Positions 17,357 to 26,534 are shown, counted from the stretch's first letter. The stretch: DNA of 64,000 nucleotides from Rhizobium leguminosarum (GCF_001652265.1 NZ_LWBS01000109.1:62001-126000); one strand, 5' to 3'. Notes: a model not told the origin generated them from the sequence alone. Translations and numbers: made by a program.

Positions 17357-18156
17357 GCCGCCGATATCCTTGCCCTGGCGTCAAGCGTTTCGGCGTCGAG
17401 CGCGGCCAGCGCATCGAGGAAGCGCCAGGAAAAGGAGCCGGGGCCGGCCGCTCCAAGTGCTGCCTCCTCGCCGGCGATGGCGAAGGTTGCAAGGGCGGCG
17501 ACCGTGGCGCCGAAGATATCCTCAGGTGCCGTCGCGGCAAAGGCGCCGACAAGGCAGGTGAGCGAGCAGCCGAGCGCGGTGACTTGCGGCATCAAGGCCG
17601 ATCCGCCTTCGATGCGCACGGCCCGCTCGCCGTCGGTGACGAAATCCACGGCGCCGGTAACGGCGACCACCGCCCGCTGCCGCTCAGCCAGCCATCGCGC
17701 CGAACCTTCCGCCTGTTCGACCGGATCGCGGCTGTCGACGCCCTGGCCACGGCCCTCTCCGCCGGCAAGCGCGATGATCTCGGACGCGTTGCCGCGGATG
17801 ATGGTTGGACGGAGCGCCAGGAGATCGGCGACCGCATTGCGGCGGAAAGCCGTGGCATAATGCGCGACCGGATCGAGCACCCAGGGTTTGCCGGCTGATG
17901 TCGCCGCCTTCGCAGCCGCCTGCATGCCGTCGATCCATTGCGTCGACAGCGTGCCGATATTGATGGTCAGCGCGCTGGCGATCCGGGCGAATTCGCCGGC
18001 TTCTTCGGCAGCATGCACCATGGCGGGCGAGGCGCCCGCGGCAAGCAGAACATTTGCGGCGATGTTCATGGCGACGTAATTGGTGATGCACTGAACGAGC
18101 GGCGGCTTCTCGCGCATCGCCTTCAGCATCGCTCCTGGTGTGGTCTTGGTCTGCAT
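17353..18156 (-). CDS. thiM: Hydroxyethylthiazole kinase
   Basis: A 267-residue kinase of the thiazole moiety (salvage). Conserved pieces: PLVQCITNYVAMNIAANVLL, GASPAMVHAAEEA, INIGTLS, DPVAHYAT, IRGNASEI and TALGCSLTCLVGAF containing the catalytic cysteine, then GPGSF. First gene of thiMED, preceded by a TPP aptamer at 18221-18296. In Rhizobium leguminosarum thiMED is known as a thiamine salvage operon; this fits that arrangement. Confidence 0.95.
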   Translation of the reverse strand: MQTKTTPGAMLKAMREKPPLVQCITNYVAMNIAANVLLAAGASPAMVHAAEEAGEFARIASALTINIGTLSTQWIDGMQAAAKAATSAGKPWVLDPVAHYATAFRRNAVADLLALRPTIIRGNASEIIALAGGEGRGQGVDSRDPVEQAEGSARWLAERQRAVVAVTGAVDFVTDGERAVRIEGGSALMPQVTALGCSLTCLVGAFAATAPEDIFGATVAALATFAIAGEEAALGAAGPGSFSWRFLDALAALDAETLDARARISAA

Positions 18157-18220
18157 GTGGCCCCTTTCATGCGGGGGCGGGCACGGGGCGGTTCGTGCGG
18201 GCGATGCCGCGACCCCGAGC

Positions 18221-18296
18221 GACTCCCTCCGCCGGCATTATCCGGTTCAGGTTCGAAGGGTGCTTCTCAGCCCGTCTGTCGACGAACGCCCCTGTC
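18221..18296 (-). promoter_or_regulatory. TPP riboswitch (THI element) controlling thiMED
   Basis: On the minus strand the thi-box core is complete: GGGGCG, then GGGCTGAGAAGCACCC, CCTGAACCGGATAATGCCGG and CGGAGGGAGTC. GAC at 18296-18294 closes with GTC at 18223-18221 as stem P1. It lies 65 bases before the thiM start. With TPP bound it should reduce thiMED expression, probably by blocking translation initiation, as no clear terminator follows. The remaining bases 18301-18487 up to the next gene show no further feature. Confidence 0.95.
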
Positions 18297-18487
18297 TCTC
18301 ATCGCGCTCTTTTTCGCAGAGAACGGGGCTGATGTCACCCCGAAAATGACAATTCCACGACCAGCGCCGCCGCGTCTCTTTTACGAAAGGCGGTCAGCCG
18401 ACGAGATGCAGGCGGATCGGCTGTTGCAGCACGAGCTTCGACAGCAAGGTGCTCCTCGTCGATATTCTAGTCAGTCTCAAGCTTCAG

Positions 18488-20176
18488 TCACGCATGCACT
18501 TCCCTGCCGCGATAGACCTCCGGATCGGGGATCGGAACCGCGGCAATCAGTGCGCGGGTGTAGTCATCCCTCGGGTTCTCGAAGATGTCCCGCCGCGTGC
18601 CGGTTTCGATGATGTGGCCGGCGCGCATGACGGCGACGTTGTGGGACATGCGCTCGACCACCGCCATGTCGTGGGAGATGAAGAGATAAGCGAGCCCCAT
18701 CGTTTCCTGCAGTTCGAGCAGCAGGTCGAGCACCCGGGCGCGGACGGAGACGTCAAGCGCTGCGACGCTTTCGTCGGCGACGATCAGCTTTGGCTCCAGC
18801 GCTAGCGCCCGGGCGATGCAGATGCGCTGGCGCTGGCCGCCTGAAAACTCGTGCGGATAGCGCGTTGCCGCATCAGGCGTCAGGCCGACCCGGCGCAGCA
18901 GTTCGGCGAGGCGGTCCTGCCGTTCGCCGTGGTTGCCGATGCCGTGGATGACCATCGGTTCGCCGATCGCCTTGCCGACGGCCATGCGCGGGTCGAGCGA
19001 GGCATAGGGATCCTGGAAGATCATCTGCGCCGAGCGGCGCACGGGCCGCATCTCGCGCTGGCTTAGGCCGGCGATATTGCGGCCGTCGATCAGGACGTTG
19101 CCCTTGAAGGGGATGAGACCGAGCACGGCCTTGCCCGCCGTCGATTTGCCGGAGCCGCTTTCGCCGACGAGGCCGAGCGTTTCACCCGGCAGGATATCGA
19201 AGGAAATGCCATCGACGGCTGCGACCGGCGGCTTGCCCTTGAAAATCCGGCTTGCGGCATTGCCATAGGTGACGGTGAGGTCGCGCACGTTCAGAACCGG
19301 TGTGCGGTCCGGATGCAGCGTCTCGACGGCGCGCTGGGTGATGCGCGGCGGACGGTCGGTGCCTGCAAGCGCGCCAAGCCGCGGGACGGCGGCGAGCAAT
19401 TGCTGCGTATAGGCCTCCTCCGGCCGTTGGAAGATGGCGAGCGCCGTTCCCTGCTCGACGATCCTGCCATTCTGCATGATGACGACGCGATCGGCCATTT
19501 CGGCGACAACGCCCATGTCATGCGTGATCAGGATGATCGAGGCGCCGAATTCGCGCTTCAACTCGCGCATCAGCCTGAGGATCTGCGCCTGCACGGTGAC
19601 GTCGAGCGCCGTCGTCGGTTCGTCGGCGATCAGCACCTTCGGCCGGCAGGAGAGCGCCATGGCGATCATCACCCGCTGACGCATGCCGCCGGAAAGCTCG
19701 TGCGGATATTGCTTCAGCCGCCGGGCCGGCTCGGTGATCTGCACGGCATCGAGCATCTTCAGCGCCACCGCCTCGGCATTCTCGCTGCCCTGGTGCGCGC
19801 GGATGGCCTCCGTCAGCTGGCTGCCGACCGACATGACCGGGTTGAGCGAGGTCATCGGCTCCTGGAACACCATGGCGATATCGCCGCCGCGCACGCTGCG
19901 CATCGCCCGGTCGGAAAGCGTGAGCAGGTCGCGTTCGCCAAGCAGCACGCTGCCGGAGGCGACCCGCAGCGAGGCCTTCGGCAAGAGCCCCATGATCGAC
20001 AGCGAGGTGACCGACTTGCCGGAGCCGGTTTCGCCGGCGATGCAGAGCGTTTCGCCGCTTGCAAGCTCGAAGCTGACATCCTGGAGCACCGGCTTGCGGC
20101 CTTCGGGTGTGCGGGCATCGACGCTCAGATTGCGAAGGCTGAGCACCGGTGCTGCGGCGGGCATGGCCTCGTTCAC
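18488..20176 (-). CDS. Fused dipeptide/oligopeptide-type ABC ATPase (DppD-DppF)
   Basis: A 562-residue protein with two full ABC domains. The first has Walker A GETGSGKS (about residue 48), signature LSGGMRQR and Walker [13 protein letters not shown]. The second has GESGSGKS (about residue 335), FSGGQRQR and [12 protein letters not shown]. Each ends in an oligopeptide-binding C-terminal part. It powers the importer encoded just upstream on the same strand and overlaps the formamidase gene by four bases. Last gene of the amiC operon. Confidence 0.9.
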   Translation of the reverse strand: MNEAMPAAAPVLSLRNLSVDARTPEGRKPVLQDVSFELASGETLCIAGETGSGKSVTSLSIMGLLPKASLRVASGSVLLGERDLLTLSDRAMRSVRGGDIAMVFQEPMTSLNPVMSVGSQLTEAIRAHQGSENAEAVALKMLDAVQITEPARRLKQYPHELSGGMRQRVMIAMALSCRPKVLIADEPTTALDVTVQAQILRLMRELKREFGASIILITHDMGVVAEMADRVVIMQNGRIVEQGTALAIFQRPEEAYTQQLLAAVPRLGALAGTDRPPRITQRAVETLHPDRTPVLNVRDLTVTYGNAASRIFKGKPPVAAVDGISFDILPGETLGLVGESGSGKSTAGKAVLGLIPFKGNVLIDGRNIAGLSQREMRPVRRSAQMIFQDPYASLDPRMAVGKAIGEPMVIHGIGNHGERQDRLAELLRRVGLTPDAATRYPHEFSGGQRQRICIARALALEPKLIVADESVAALDVSVRARVLDLLLELQETMGLAYLFISHDMAVVERMSHNVAVMRAGHIIETGTRRDIFENPRDDYTRALIAAVPIPDPEVYRGREVHA

Positions 20177-21117
20177 GCGAACACGATCCTCGGGAAGTAG
20201 AAGGAAACCACCCAGTTCGGCTGGTCGACGATCTCGCTGATCCGGAGATCGCCGCAGACCGAGCAGAGCAGATAGGCATCGACGGCGCTCATGCCGTGTT
20301 CGGCGCCGAGAAGATCGATCATGCGCATGACGCTTTCACGCGCCCCGGTCATCAGGTCAGGGCCGATGCCTGTCGTGACCTCGTAACCGGCGCCGTCGAG
20401 ATGGCGGGTCACCGGTTCCGTGGTGGTGAAGCGCGGGGTCTGCAGCTTGGCGTCCTTGACGAGCTCGATCGTCGCTTCGACGTTCATCTGGCTTTCGATC
20501 GCCGTGCCGCAGACTTCACCATCGCCCTGGGCGGCATGGGTATCACCGATCGAAAACAGCGCGCCGTCGACCTCGACGGGCAGGTAGAGCGTCACCCCCG
20601 CCGTCAGGTCGCGGATGTCCATGTTGCCGCCGACGCGACGTGGGGGAACGACGGAGTGGGTGCCGGGCTCGGCGGGTGCGACGCCGATCGTGCCGGCGAA
20701 GGGCTTCAGCGGCACGCGGCCGCCCGGGCCATAAAGGGCGGGCACCATGCTGGTCGCGTCATAGGACCAGACATGCAGCGCCGGATCCTTGAACTGGTCG
20801 GCGAGCAGGCCGAAGCCCGGAATATTGGCCGTCCAGCCGACGCCAGACGGAATGAACTTGCGCAGCGTCACCTTCAGCGCATCGCCGGGTTTGGCGCCTT
20901 CGATATAGACCGGGCCGGAGACCGGGTTGATCTTGCCGAAATCGAGCGCGTTCAGCGTTTCGAGCGTCGCGTCGCTTCCGAGCTGGCCACCCGATGAATC
21001 CATGCATTCGAAGTGGATCGTCTCGCCAGGCTTGGCGACGACGGCGGGGGCGAAATCCTTGTTCCAGCCGAAATTATGCTGGGCGCGGTGGATCGTGTGG
21101 GTGCAGGCGATGCACAT
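20173..21117 (-). CDS. Acetamidase/formamidase family amidohydrolase
   Basis: A 314-residue FmdA/AmdA-type amidase that hydrolyses short amides (formamide or acetamide) to ammonia and acid. Recognisable parts: GETIHFECMDSSGGQ, PVSGPVYIEGAKPGDALKVT, AGTIGVAPAEPG, GNMDIRDLTAG, LFSIGDTHAAQGDGEVCGTA. GGGAG stands eight bases before the start. It lies in one operon with an amide sensor, an ANTAR antiterminator and a Dpp-like importer, pointing to uptake and breakdown of an amide as nitrogen source. Confidence 0.9.
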   Translation of the reverse strand: MCIACTHTIHRAQHNFGWNKDFAPAVVAKPGETIHFECMDSSGGQLGSDATLETLNALDFGKINPVSGPVYIEGAKPGDALKVTLRKFIPSGVGWTANIPGFGLLADQFKDPALHVWSYDATSMVPALYGPGGRVPLKPFAGTIGVAPAEPGTHSVVPPRRVGGNMDIRDLTAGVTLYLPVEVDGALFSIGDTHAAQGDGEVCGTAIESQMNVEATIELVKDAKLQTPRFTTTEPVTRHLDGAGYEVTTGIGPDLMTGARESVMRMIDLLGAEHGMSAVDAYLLCSVCGDLRISEIVDQPNWVVSFYFPRIVFA

Positions 21118-21142
21118 GTCATGTCTCCCTCGATTTTATGAC

Positions 21143-21168
21143 GCCTTCCCGGCCGGGACCGGGAAGGC
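21143..21168 (-). other. Stem-loop between binding-protein and formamidase genes
   Basis: GCCTTCCCGG and CCGGGAAGGC form a perfect 10-bp stem with a six-base loop, 17 bases after the binding-protein stop. No U-run follows, so a role in mRNA 3'-end protection is more likely than full termination. Confidence 0.6.
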
Positions 21169-21184
21169 TTTGTCTCTTCAGGGC

Positions 21185-22804
21185 TTATTGCTTGACGTAG
21201 ATCGCGTCGTAATTGATGACTCGGGTCGGATCGATGTAGATGTTGTCAGCACCGCCCATACGCAGCGACTTGGCGACGACGCGGCGTTCGTTGATGACAG
21301 GGATCCACGGCGCATCGGCCATGATGTCTGTGAAGATCTTGCCCCAGGCGGCGGTGCGCTCGGCTGCCTTTGCCGGATCGGACATGGAGTCGGCGGCAAC
21401 GGCGCGTTTGTCGAGATCGGCGTTGCAATACCATGACCAGTTCCAGCCGCCCGGAACCGCGCCGGCGCAACCGAGGATCGGGCCGTAGAAATTGGACGCA
21501 TCCGGGAAGTCGGCAATCCAGGCCATGCCGCCCGACCAGATCATCGGCGCTTCGCCTTCCGTGCCGCCGGCCGAGATGACGTTTGCCTGGGCGAGCGCGC
21601 GGACTTCGGCCTTGACGCCGACAGCGGCCAGATCCTGCTGGATCGCCTGGGCGATACGCGGCTGCGGGTCGGTGTTGGTGGAGTAGAGCACGGTTTCGAA
21701 GCCGTCGGGATAGCCGGCTTCGGCAAGCAGCGCCTTGGCTTTCGCCACGTCATAGGCATAGCCGGTGAAGGACTTGTCGTAGCCCGGCATCAGCGGCGGC
21801 AGCGGCTGGTTGGCAGGCGTTGCGCGGCCGTTGAGGATGCGGGTAATGCGGTCCTTGTTGATTGCCATGTTCAGCGCCTGGCGAACTTTGACCTTGTCGA
21901 AAGGTTTCACCTTGGTGTTGAGCGTGATGTAGCCGGTGTGCAGCTGTTCGCCGTCGACGATCATCTGTGCGCCGTCGGCCGAGTTCTTGATTTCGAGGAA
22001 CTTTGCCGGCGGAATGCCGTCGCCGGCAATATCGACCTCGCCCTTCTGCAGGCGCAACAGCGCCACCAGCGGCTCCTGGCCGACCTCGACCTTGAAGCTG
22101 TCGATATAGGGAACGCCCTTGACGAAATAATCCTTGTTGCGTTCGAAAACGAGCTGCTGGCCGATCGTCCAATCCTTCAGGATGAAGGTGCCGGAGCCGA
22201 CGGGCTTCTTGCCGAAGTCGCCTGCGGCTGCCTCGACGGCTTCCTTCGGCACGACCGAGGCGAAGTTGATCGCAAGCACGTGCAGGAAGGTGGCGTCGGG
22301 ACGCGAGAGATTGAAGATGACGGTGCTGTTGTCAGGCGTCTCGATGCCGGAGAGCGTCGTCGTCTTGCCGCCGGTTTCATCCTCGAAGCCCTTGATCGCG
22401 CCGAAGAAGCCGGCGCCAGGCCCCTGCGTCTTCGGGTCGACGGCGCGTTCGATCGAATATTTCACATCGTAGGCGACGACCTCGCGGCCGTTCGAGAACT
22501 TCACGCCCTTGTGCAGCTTGAAGGTATAGATCAAGCCGTCGGGCGAAACGGTGAAGCTCTCGGCAAGCGAGGGAACCGGGTTCGGCGTGCCGGGCGCGTA
22601 GTCCATCAGCCGGGAATAGAGGCTCTTGATCATCGACCAGTTGACCCAGTCGTAGCCGATCGCCGGGTCGAGCGTGGTGATGTCGTCCTTGTAGGTGACG
22701 ACGATATCGCCGCCCTGCTTGGGCGTTTCCTCAGCCATGACGGACAATGGCGCGAGCGCCACCATCGTTGCCATGGTCGTCTGTTGCAGCCAGCGTTTGA
22801 ACAT
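21185..22804 (-). CDS. Peptide/amide ABC transporter substrate-binding protein
   Basis: A 539-residue SBP_bac_5 (cluster C) periplasmic protein. Signal peptide MFKRWLQQTTMATMVALAPL with cleavage likely after VMAEE. Next are GGDIVVTYKDDITTLDPAIG, LAESFTVSPDGLIYTFKLHK and VRQALNMAINKDRI, as in DppA/OppA. AAGGGGAAC precedes ATG 22804. Fourth subunit-encoding gene position in the amiC operon. Cargo is not provable from sequence; context suggests an amide or amidated small peptide. Confidence 0.9.
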   Translation of the reverse strand: MFKRWLQQTTMATMVALAPLSVMAEETPKQGGDIVVTYKDDITTLDPAIGYDWVNWSMIKSLYSRLMDYAPGTPNPVPSLAESFTVSPDGLIYTFKLHKGVKFSNGREVVAYDVKYSIERAVDPKTQGPGAGFFGAIKGFEDETGGKTTTLSGIETPDNSTVIFNLSRPDATFLHVLAINFASVVPKEAVEAAAGDFGKKPVGSGTFILKDWTIGQQLVFERNKDYFVKGVPYIDSFKVEVGQEPLVALLRLQKGEVDIAGDGIPPAKFLEIKNSADGAQMIVDGEQLHTGYITLNTKVKPFDKVKVRQALNMAINKDRITRILNGRATPANQPLPPLMPGYDKSFTGYAYDVAKAKALLAEAGYPDGFETVLYSTNTDPQPRIAQAIQQDLAAVGVKAEVRALAQANVISAGGTEGEAPMIWSGGMAWIADFPDASNFYGPILGCAGAVPGGWNWSWYCNADLDKRAVAADSMSDPAKAAERTAAWGKIFTDIMADAPWIPVINERRVVAKSLRMGGADNIYIDPTRVINYDAIYVKQ

Positions 22805-22829
22805 CTTGGTTCCCCTTCTTTGGTTGCTG

Positions 22830-23750
22830 TCAGCGTGTGCGGATGCGCGGATCGATGACCGGCGCGACGAGGTCGGCAAGCAGGTTGCCGATGATGATGG
22901 CAAGCGCCGAGGTCAGCGTGACGCCCATGATGATCGGGATGTCGACCTGCTGGATCGCCTGCCAGGCGAGCTGGCCGATGCCGGGCCAGCCGTAAACGGC
23001 CTCGACCACGACCACGCCGCCCATGAACTGGCCGATATCGATGCCGATCATCGCGATGATCGGCAGCACGGCATTGGGCAGTGCATGCCGCAGGATGACT
23101 CGCTTCGAGGAAAGACCCTTGGCGCGCGCCGTGCGGACATAATCCTGGTTCAGCACGTCGATCATCGACGAGCGCACCATGCGGGCGTACCAGCCGGCGC
23201 CGCAGATGCCGAGTGTTACAGCCGGCAGGACGAGATGCGAGAAGCTGCCGTAGCCGCTCATCGGAAACCAGCCGAGCGTTGCCGCCAGCAGGTAGAGCAG
23301 CAGCAGGGCAACAAGGAACTGCGGCGCCGAGGTGCCGACGAAGGATGCCATCATCACCAGCCGGTCGACGAAGCCGCCGCGCCGCACGGCGGCGATGGTG
23401 CCGAGCGTCAGGCCGAGCACCACCTCGACGAAGATGCCGGCAAGCATCAGCGTCAATGTTGCCGGCAGGCGGGCGGCGATCAGCGTCCAAACATCGGTCT
23501 TCTGCGCATAGGAGCGGCCGAGATTGCCGTGCAGCAGATTGCCGAGATAGGTGCCGAACTGGACCAGCAGCGGCTGGTCGAGGCCGAGCTCATGGCGGAT
23601 GTTGGCGACTGTCTGGGCGGTGGCGCTGCGGCCGGCGATCATGCGGGCCGGGTCGGCCGGAAGAGCATAAAGCAGCACGAAGGTGATGGCAGCGACACCG
23701 AGCAGGATGAGGGCCGCCTGCGCCAGCCTGCGCAGCATGAGTGACGCCAT
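22830..23750 (-). CDS. ABC transporter permease, DppB type
   Basis: A 306-residue inner-membrane permease with six predicted helices. It has the family N-terminus LMLRRLAQAALILLGVAAIT, the ALPADPARM region, and the EAA loop DYVRTARAKGLSSKRVILRHAL that contacts the ATPase. Start overlaps the preceding permease stop (TGATG). The gene order DppC-DppB is reversed relative to the usual dppBC. Confidence 0.9.
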   Translation of the reverse strand: MASLMLRRLAQAALILLGVAAITFVLLYALPADPARMIAGRSATAQTVANIRHELGLDQPLLVQFGTYLGNLLHGNLGRSYAQKTDVWTLIAARLPATLTLMLAGIFVEVVLGLTLGTIAAVRRGGFVDRLVMMASFVGTSAPQFLVALLLLYLLAATLGWFPMSGYGSFSHLVLPAVTLGICGAGWYARMVRSSMIDVLNQDYVRTARAKGLSSKRVILRHALPNAVLPIIAMIGIDIGQFMGGVVVVEAVYGWPGIGQLAWQAIQQVDIPIIMGVTLTSALAIIIGNLLADLVAPVIDPRIRTR

Positions 23751-24598
23751 CAGCCCCTCCCGCGCTGGGTCGGGTCGAGAATGTCGCGCAGCGCGTCGCC
23801 CACCAGATTGAAGGAAAGCGCCGTCAGAAGGATGATCGCGCCCGGAATGAAGACCAGCCAGGGTGCGGCCTGGAAATAGCTTTGGCTCTCGAAGATGATG
23901 TTGCCCCAGGAGGGCTGCGGCGGTTGGACGCCGACGCCGAGGAAGGAGAGTGTGGCCTCGAGCAGCACTGTCGTGGCGATGCCGAGCGTTCCCCAGACGA
24001 TTGCCGTCGGCACGAGATGCGGCAGGATATGCATGAAGAGCACGCGCATATGGCCGGCGCCGAGCGAGCGTTCGGCCATGATGAAATCGCGCTCCACCAG
24101 GCCGCGAGTCTCGGTATAGACGATGCGGGCGACCTGCACCCAGTTGACCAGCGCGATCACCATGGCGACGATCCAGAGGCTCGGCTTCAGCAATGCGGCC
24201 AGCACGATGGCGAGTAGCAGCGCCGGAAAGGCCATCATCAGATCGGTGAAGCGCATCAGGATGTTGCCCGGCAATCCGCGGAGATAACCGGCAACGATGC
24301 CGACGAAGAGGCCGATCGCCACCGCGATGCCATTGGCGACAAGGCCGATGATCAGCGAGGTACGGGCGCCAAAGAGCAGGCGCGAGAAGAGGTCGCGGCC
24401 GAGCGTGTCAGTGCCCAGCAGATAGGGACCGCCCGGCGGCAGCGGCGCGCCTTCGAGCGAAAGGCCATCAAACATCTGCTCGTCTGGACTGAACGGCGCG
24501 ATCCACGGCGCTGCGATGGCGAGCGCGATGACGAGGGTGACGACGATCAGGCCGAAGAGGGCCGTCGGCTGGCGGATCATCTGTTTCAGCACATGCAT
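23750..24598 (-). CDS. ABC transporter permease, DppC type
   Basis: A 282-residue DppC-like permease: N-terminal helix ALFGLIVVTLVIALAIAAPW, PFSPDEQMFD, PYLLGTDTLGRDLFSRLLFG, EAA loop ERDFIMAERSLGAGHMRVLF and terminal GDALRDILDPTQRGRG. ATG 24598 overlaps the amiR stop by one base. A longer open frame upstream in this phase is only a shadow of amiR. Confidence 0.9.
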   Translation of the reverse strand: MHVLKQMIRQPTALFGLIVVTLVIALAIAAPWIAPFSPDEQMFDGLSLEGAPLPPGGPYLLGTDTLGRDLFSRLLFGARTSLIIGLVANGIAVAIGLFVGIVAGYLRGLPGNILMRFTDLMMAFPALLLAIVLAALLKPSLWIVAMVIALVNWVQVARIVYTETRGLVERDFIMAERSLGAGHMRVLFMHILPHLVPTAIVWGTLGIATTVLLEATLSFLGVGVQPPQPSWGNIIFESQSYFQAAPWLVFIPGAIILLTALSFNLVGDALRDILDPTQRGRG

Positions 24599-25179
24599 CA
24601 GCCCGCCTCCGGCAGGGGTTCGGCACCCGCCAGGATGAAGGCCGATATCTGCTCCATCGGCAGGCGGCGGCGCATGGCGCAATTGCGCAGGATTGCGTAA
24701 GCGTTCTCCTCGTCGATGCCGTGTGCGGCCTGAAGCTTTTCGACGGCGGCGTGAACGAGCGGCCGCAGCCGGACGCGCTCTTCGAGATATTGCAGCTTTT
24801 CCGCAGTCGCCTTGCGCTCCTGATGAATGGAGACGGCCATGACAAGCGCCGGATAGACGGCCGATGTGGCGATCGGCTTGGCGATGATTGCGCCGGCACC
24901 CTGTCCGAGCGCCCAGGCGATGCGGCCGGGCGCTTCCGAACCAAGCAAGGCGACGACGGGGCAGGCAGGCGTTTCGCCGTTCCAGGGCAGCAGATCGTCC
25001 CAGCTTTGGTCGGCATCGACGATGACGAGATCGGGCAGTGCCGCAGCCGAAAGCGGCGCCCATTGCAGCGTTGCGTGGATACCGAGCAGGCGAAGCTGGC
25101 GGATCAGCTTTTCGGTGTTGCCGTCCTCGCGATGCAGGACCATCACCTGCCAACCGGTGAAATTGGGTGTCTCTCTCAT
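24598..25179 (-). CDS. amiR: AmiR-like ANTAR-domain transcription antiterminator
   Basis: A 193-residue protein. Residues 1-115 form a pseudo-receiver (VMVLHREDGNTEKLIRQLRL, DLVIVDADQSWDDLL). A coiled helix (ERKATAEKLQYLEERVRLRP) follows, and then an ANTAR domain with the alanine/arginine pattern DEENAYAILRNCAMRRRLPM. ANTAR proteins bind RNA hairpins in leaders and prevent terminator formation. It overlaps amiC by four bases, the classical AmiC-AmiR arrangement. The leader terminator upstream of amiC is the likely target. Confidence 0.9.
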   Translation of the reverse strand: MRETPNFTGWQVMVLHREDGNTEKLIRQLRLLGIHATLQWAPLSAAALPDLVIVDADQSWDDLLPWNGETPACPVVALLGSEAPGRIAWALGQGAGAIIAKPIATSAVYPALVMAVSIHQERKATAEKLQYLEERVRLRPLVHAAVEKLQAAHGIDEENAYAILRNCAMRRRLPMEQISAFILAGAEPLPEAG

Positions 25180-26309
25180 GACACCACCCTTAGCCGTGGA
25201 AAGGCCTGGCGGTTGCGGCCGGTCAGATAGGGGTCGGCGGCGAGCGGCGGCCGCGAGGCGACGACATCGAAGCCATTGTCGGCGTTGATTCGGCCGAGAT
25301 GGAAGGGCAGGGCGGCATGATTGGTCTCGCGGTCGATCGAAAGCGCGCCGAACGGGGTCGGCCAGGATCGATTGTAGAGCTCGCGCCGGACGGCGTCGGG
25401 CTCGTCACCGCCGGCAGCGACGATCGCGTCGACGCAGAGCCGGACGGCCGTATAGGCGCTGGCAAAGACGCTGGAGACACGCCGCTCGGCGCCGTGGCGC
25501 TCAGTGACACGGGCCTTGAAGGCGGCATTTTCGGGGGTCGCGATGCTGTCGAAATAGGAAGCGGCGCAAAGCTGGCCGGCGGCAGCACCGGCGGCGATAT
25601 CGTTGAGCTCGCATTCCATCAGGTCGCAGCTCACGACCGGGCAGTTTTCCGGGCGGAAGGCCGGATCGCGATCACCGAGGGCCTTGATCGCCTCCAGGAA
25701 GGCGTAGCTCGACGGGCCAATCAGATTGTTGAGGATGAAGCTCGGGCGGCGTTGCGCGATCTCGGCGACAATGCGCTCGACGGCGGTTTCCTCAAGCGGA
25801 AGATAGCGTTCGCCAAGTACTTCGCCGCCGGCATTGGTAATGAGTTCGCGGGCGAGCCGGTTCATCTCCCAGCCCCAGACATAGTTGGCGCCGACGAGAT
25901 AGGGCCTTGCGCCGTAACGCGGGATCAGGTGCTCGAACAGCGGCAGCAGATGCTGGTTGGGGCAGCCGCCGACATAGATGACGTTTTCGTTGGCCTCGAA
26001 ACCTTCATAGGGGCACATGTACCAGAGCAGGCCGTCATGTTTTTCGACGAGCGGGATGACTTCCTTGCGCGCCGCAGAGGTGATCGTACCGACGATATGG
26101 CGGCAGCCGGCGCGCAGAAGATGGCGCGCGCCGTCGAGATAGGCGGCAAGATCGGCATGCGGATCGAAGAAGATGGGCTCGATCGCCAACCCTTCGACGC
26201 CGGCATATTCGGCCATCGCGAAATCGGCGCCGTCGCGGGCGTCGCGGCCCATCGAGCCGTAGGGCCCGGTGGTCGAAAAGAGGATGCCGATTTTTAGCGT
26301 GTCGTTCAT
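25176..26309 (-). CDS. amiC: AmiC-like amide sensor (periplasmic-binding fold, cytoplasmic)
   Basis: A 377-residue Leu/Ile/Val-binding-type fold without a signal peptide: KIGILFSTTGPYGSMGRDAR, VGTITSAARKEV, LLWYMCPYEGFEANENVIYV, LVGANYVWGWEMNR. In Pseudomonas AmiC holds AmiR inactive until a short-chain amide binds; sequence and the adjoining amiR support that role here. It is the first gene of the amide operon, preceded by a leader with an intrinsic terminator. Confidence 0.85.
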   Translation of the reverse strand: MNDTLKIGILFSTTGPYGSMGRDARDGADFAMAEYAGVEGLAIEPIFFDPHADLAAYLDGARHLLRAGCRHIVGTITSAARKEVIPLVEKHDGLLWYMCPYEGFEANENVIYVGGCPNQHLLPLFEHLIPRYGARPYLVGANYVWGWEMNRLARELITNAGGEVLGERYLPLEETAVERIVAEIAQRRPSFILNNLIGPSSYAFLEAIKALGDRDPAFRPENCPVVSCDLMECELNDIAAGAAAGQLCAASYFDSIATPENAAFKARVTERHGAERRVSSVFASAYTAVRLCVDAIVAAGGDEPDAVRRELYNRSWPTPFGALSIDRETNHAALPFHLGRINADNGFDVVASRPPLAADPYLTGRNRQAFPRLRVVS

Positions 26310-26323
26310 GAAGTGACCACATC

Positions 26324-26370
26324 AAAAACCCCACGACGCTGGTCCCATCGAGCGATGAGGCGTCATGGGG
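26324..26370 (-). terminator. Intrinsic terminator in the amiC leader (attenuator)
   Basis: On the minus strand CCCCATGACGC (26370-26360) pairs with GCGTCGTGGGG (26339-26329) in an 11-bp stem with one G-U pair, followed directly by TTTTT (26328-26324). An inner hairpin CATCG-CT-CGATG lies in the loop. It ends 14 bases before the amiC start, so it must be overcome for expression. Confidence 0.85.
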
Positions 26371-26381
26371 CGAAACTGCCC
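26368..26381 (-). promoter_or_regulatory. Hexaloop hairpin overlapping the attenuator, candidate ANTAR target
   Basis: GGGC-AGTTTC-GCCC forms a 4-bp stem with a six-base loop starting with A. Its 3' arm shares three bases with the terminator stem, so the two are mutually exclusive. Smaller hairpins precede it (GACT-CCGAT-AGTC at 26385-26397 and GCCT-GCGGATT-AGGC at 26420-26434). The G expected at loop position 4 of canonical ANTAR targets is absent. Confidence 0.45.
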
Positions 26382-26438
26382 AGAGACTATCGGAGTCATG
26401 TCAATGCGGCCGGCCTTTTGCCTAATCCGCAGGCTTGA

Positions 26439-26467
26439 GTAAAATACAGGCAGCCTGTCTTTGTCAA
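26439..26467 (-). promoter_or_regulatory. Promoter of the amiC operon with palindrome in the spacer
   Basis: TTGACA (26467-26462), 17 bases, TTTTAC (26444-26439). The spacer contains the perfect dyad ACAGGC-T-GCCTGT (26458-26446), a good candidate for a repressor or activator site. Transcription would start about 120 bases before amiC. Confidence 0.6.
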
Positions 26468-26534
26468 GTGTGCTGCGCTGCACTCGCAGTCATTTGATCT
26501 TGTTCTTTCGGTAGAGCCGCGAAAGGACGCTCTT

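Noticed and set aside
18399..18461. CGACGAG/CTCGTCG inverted repeat after the amide operon
   Set aside because: Arms of 7 bases 50 bases apart without T-run; not convincing as a terminator.
24599..25153. Long N-terminal extension of the minus-strand DppC frame
   Set aside because: Overlaps amiR entirely; ATG 24598 fits family length and TGATG coupling.
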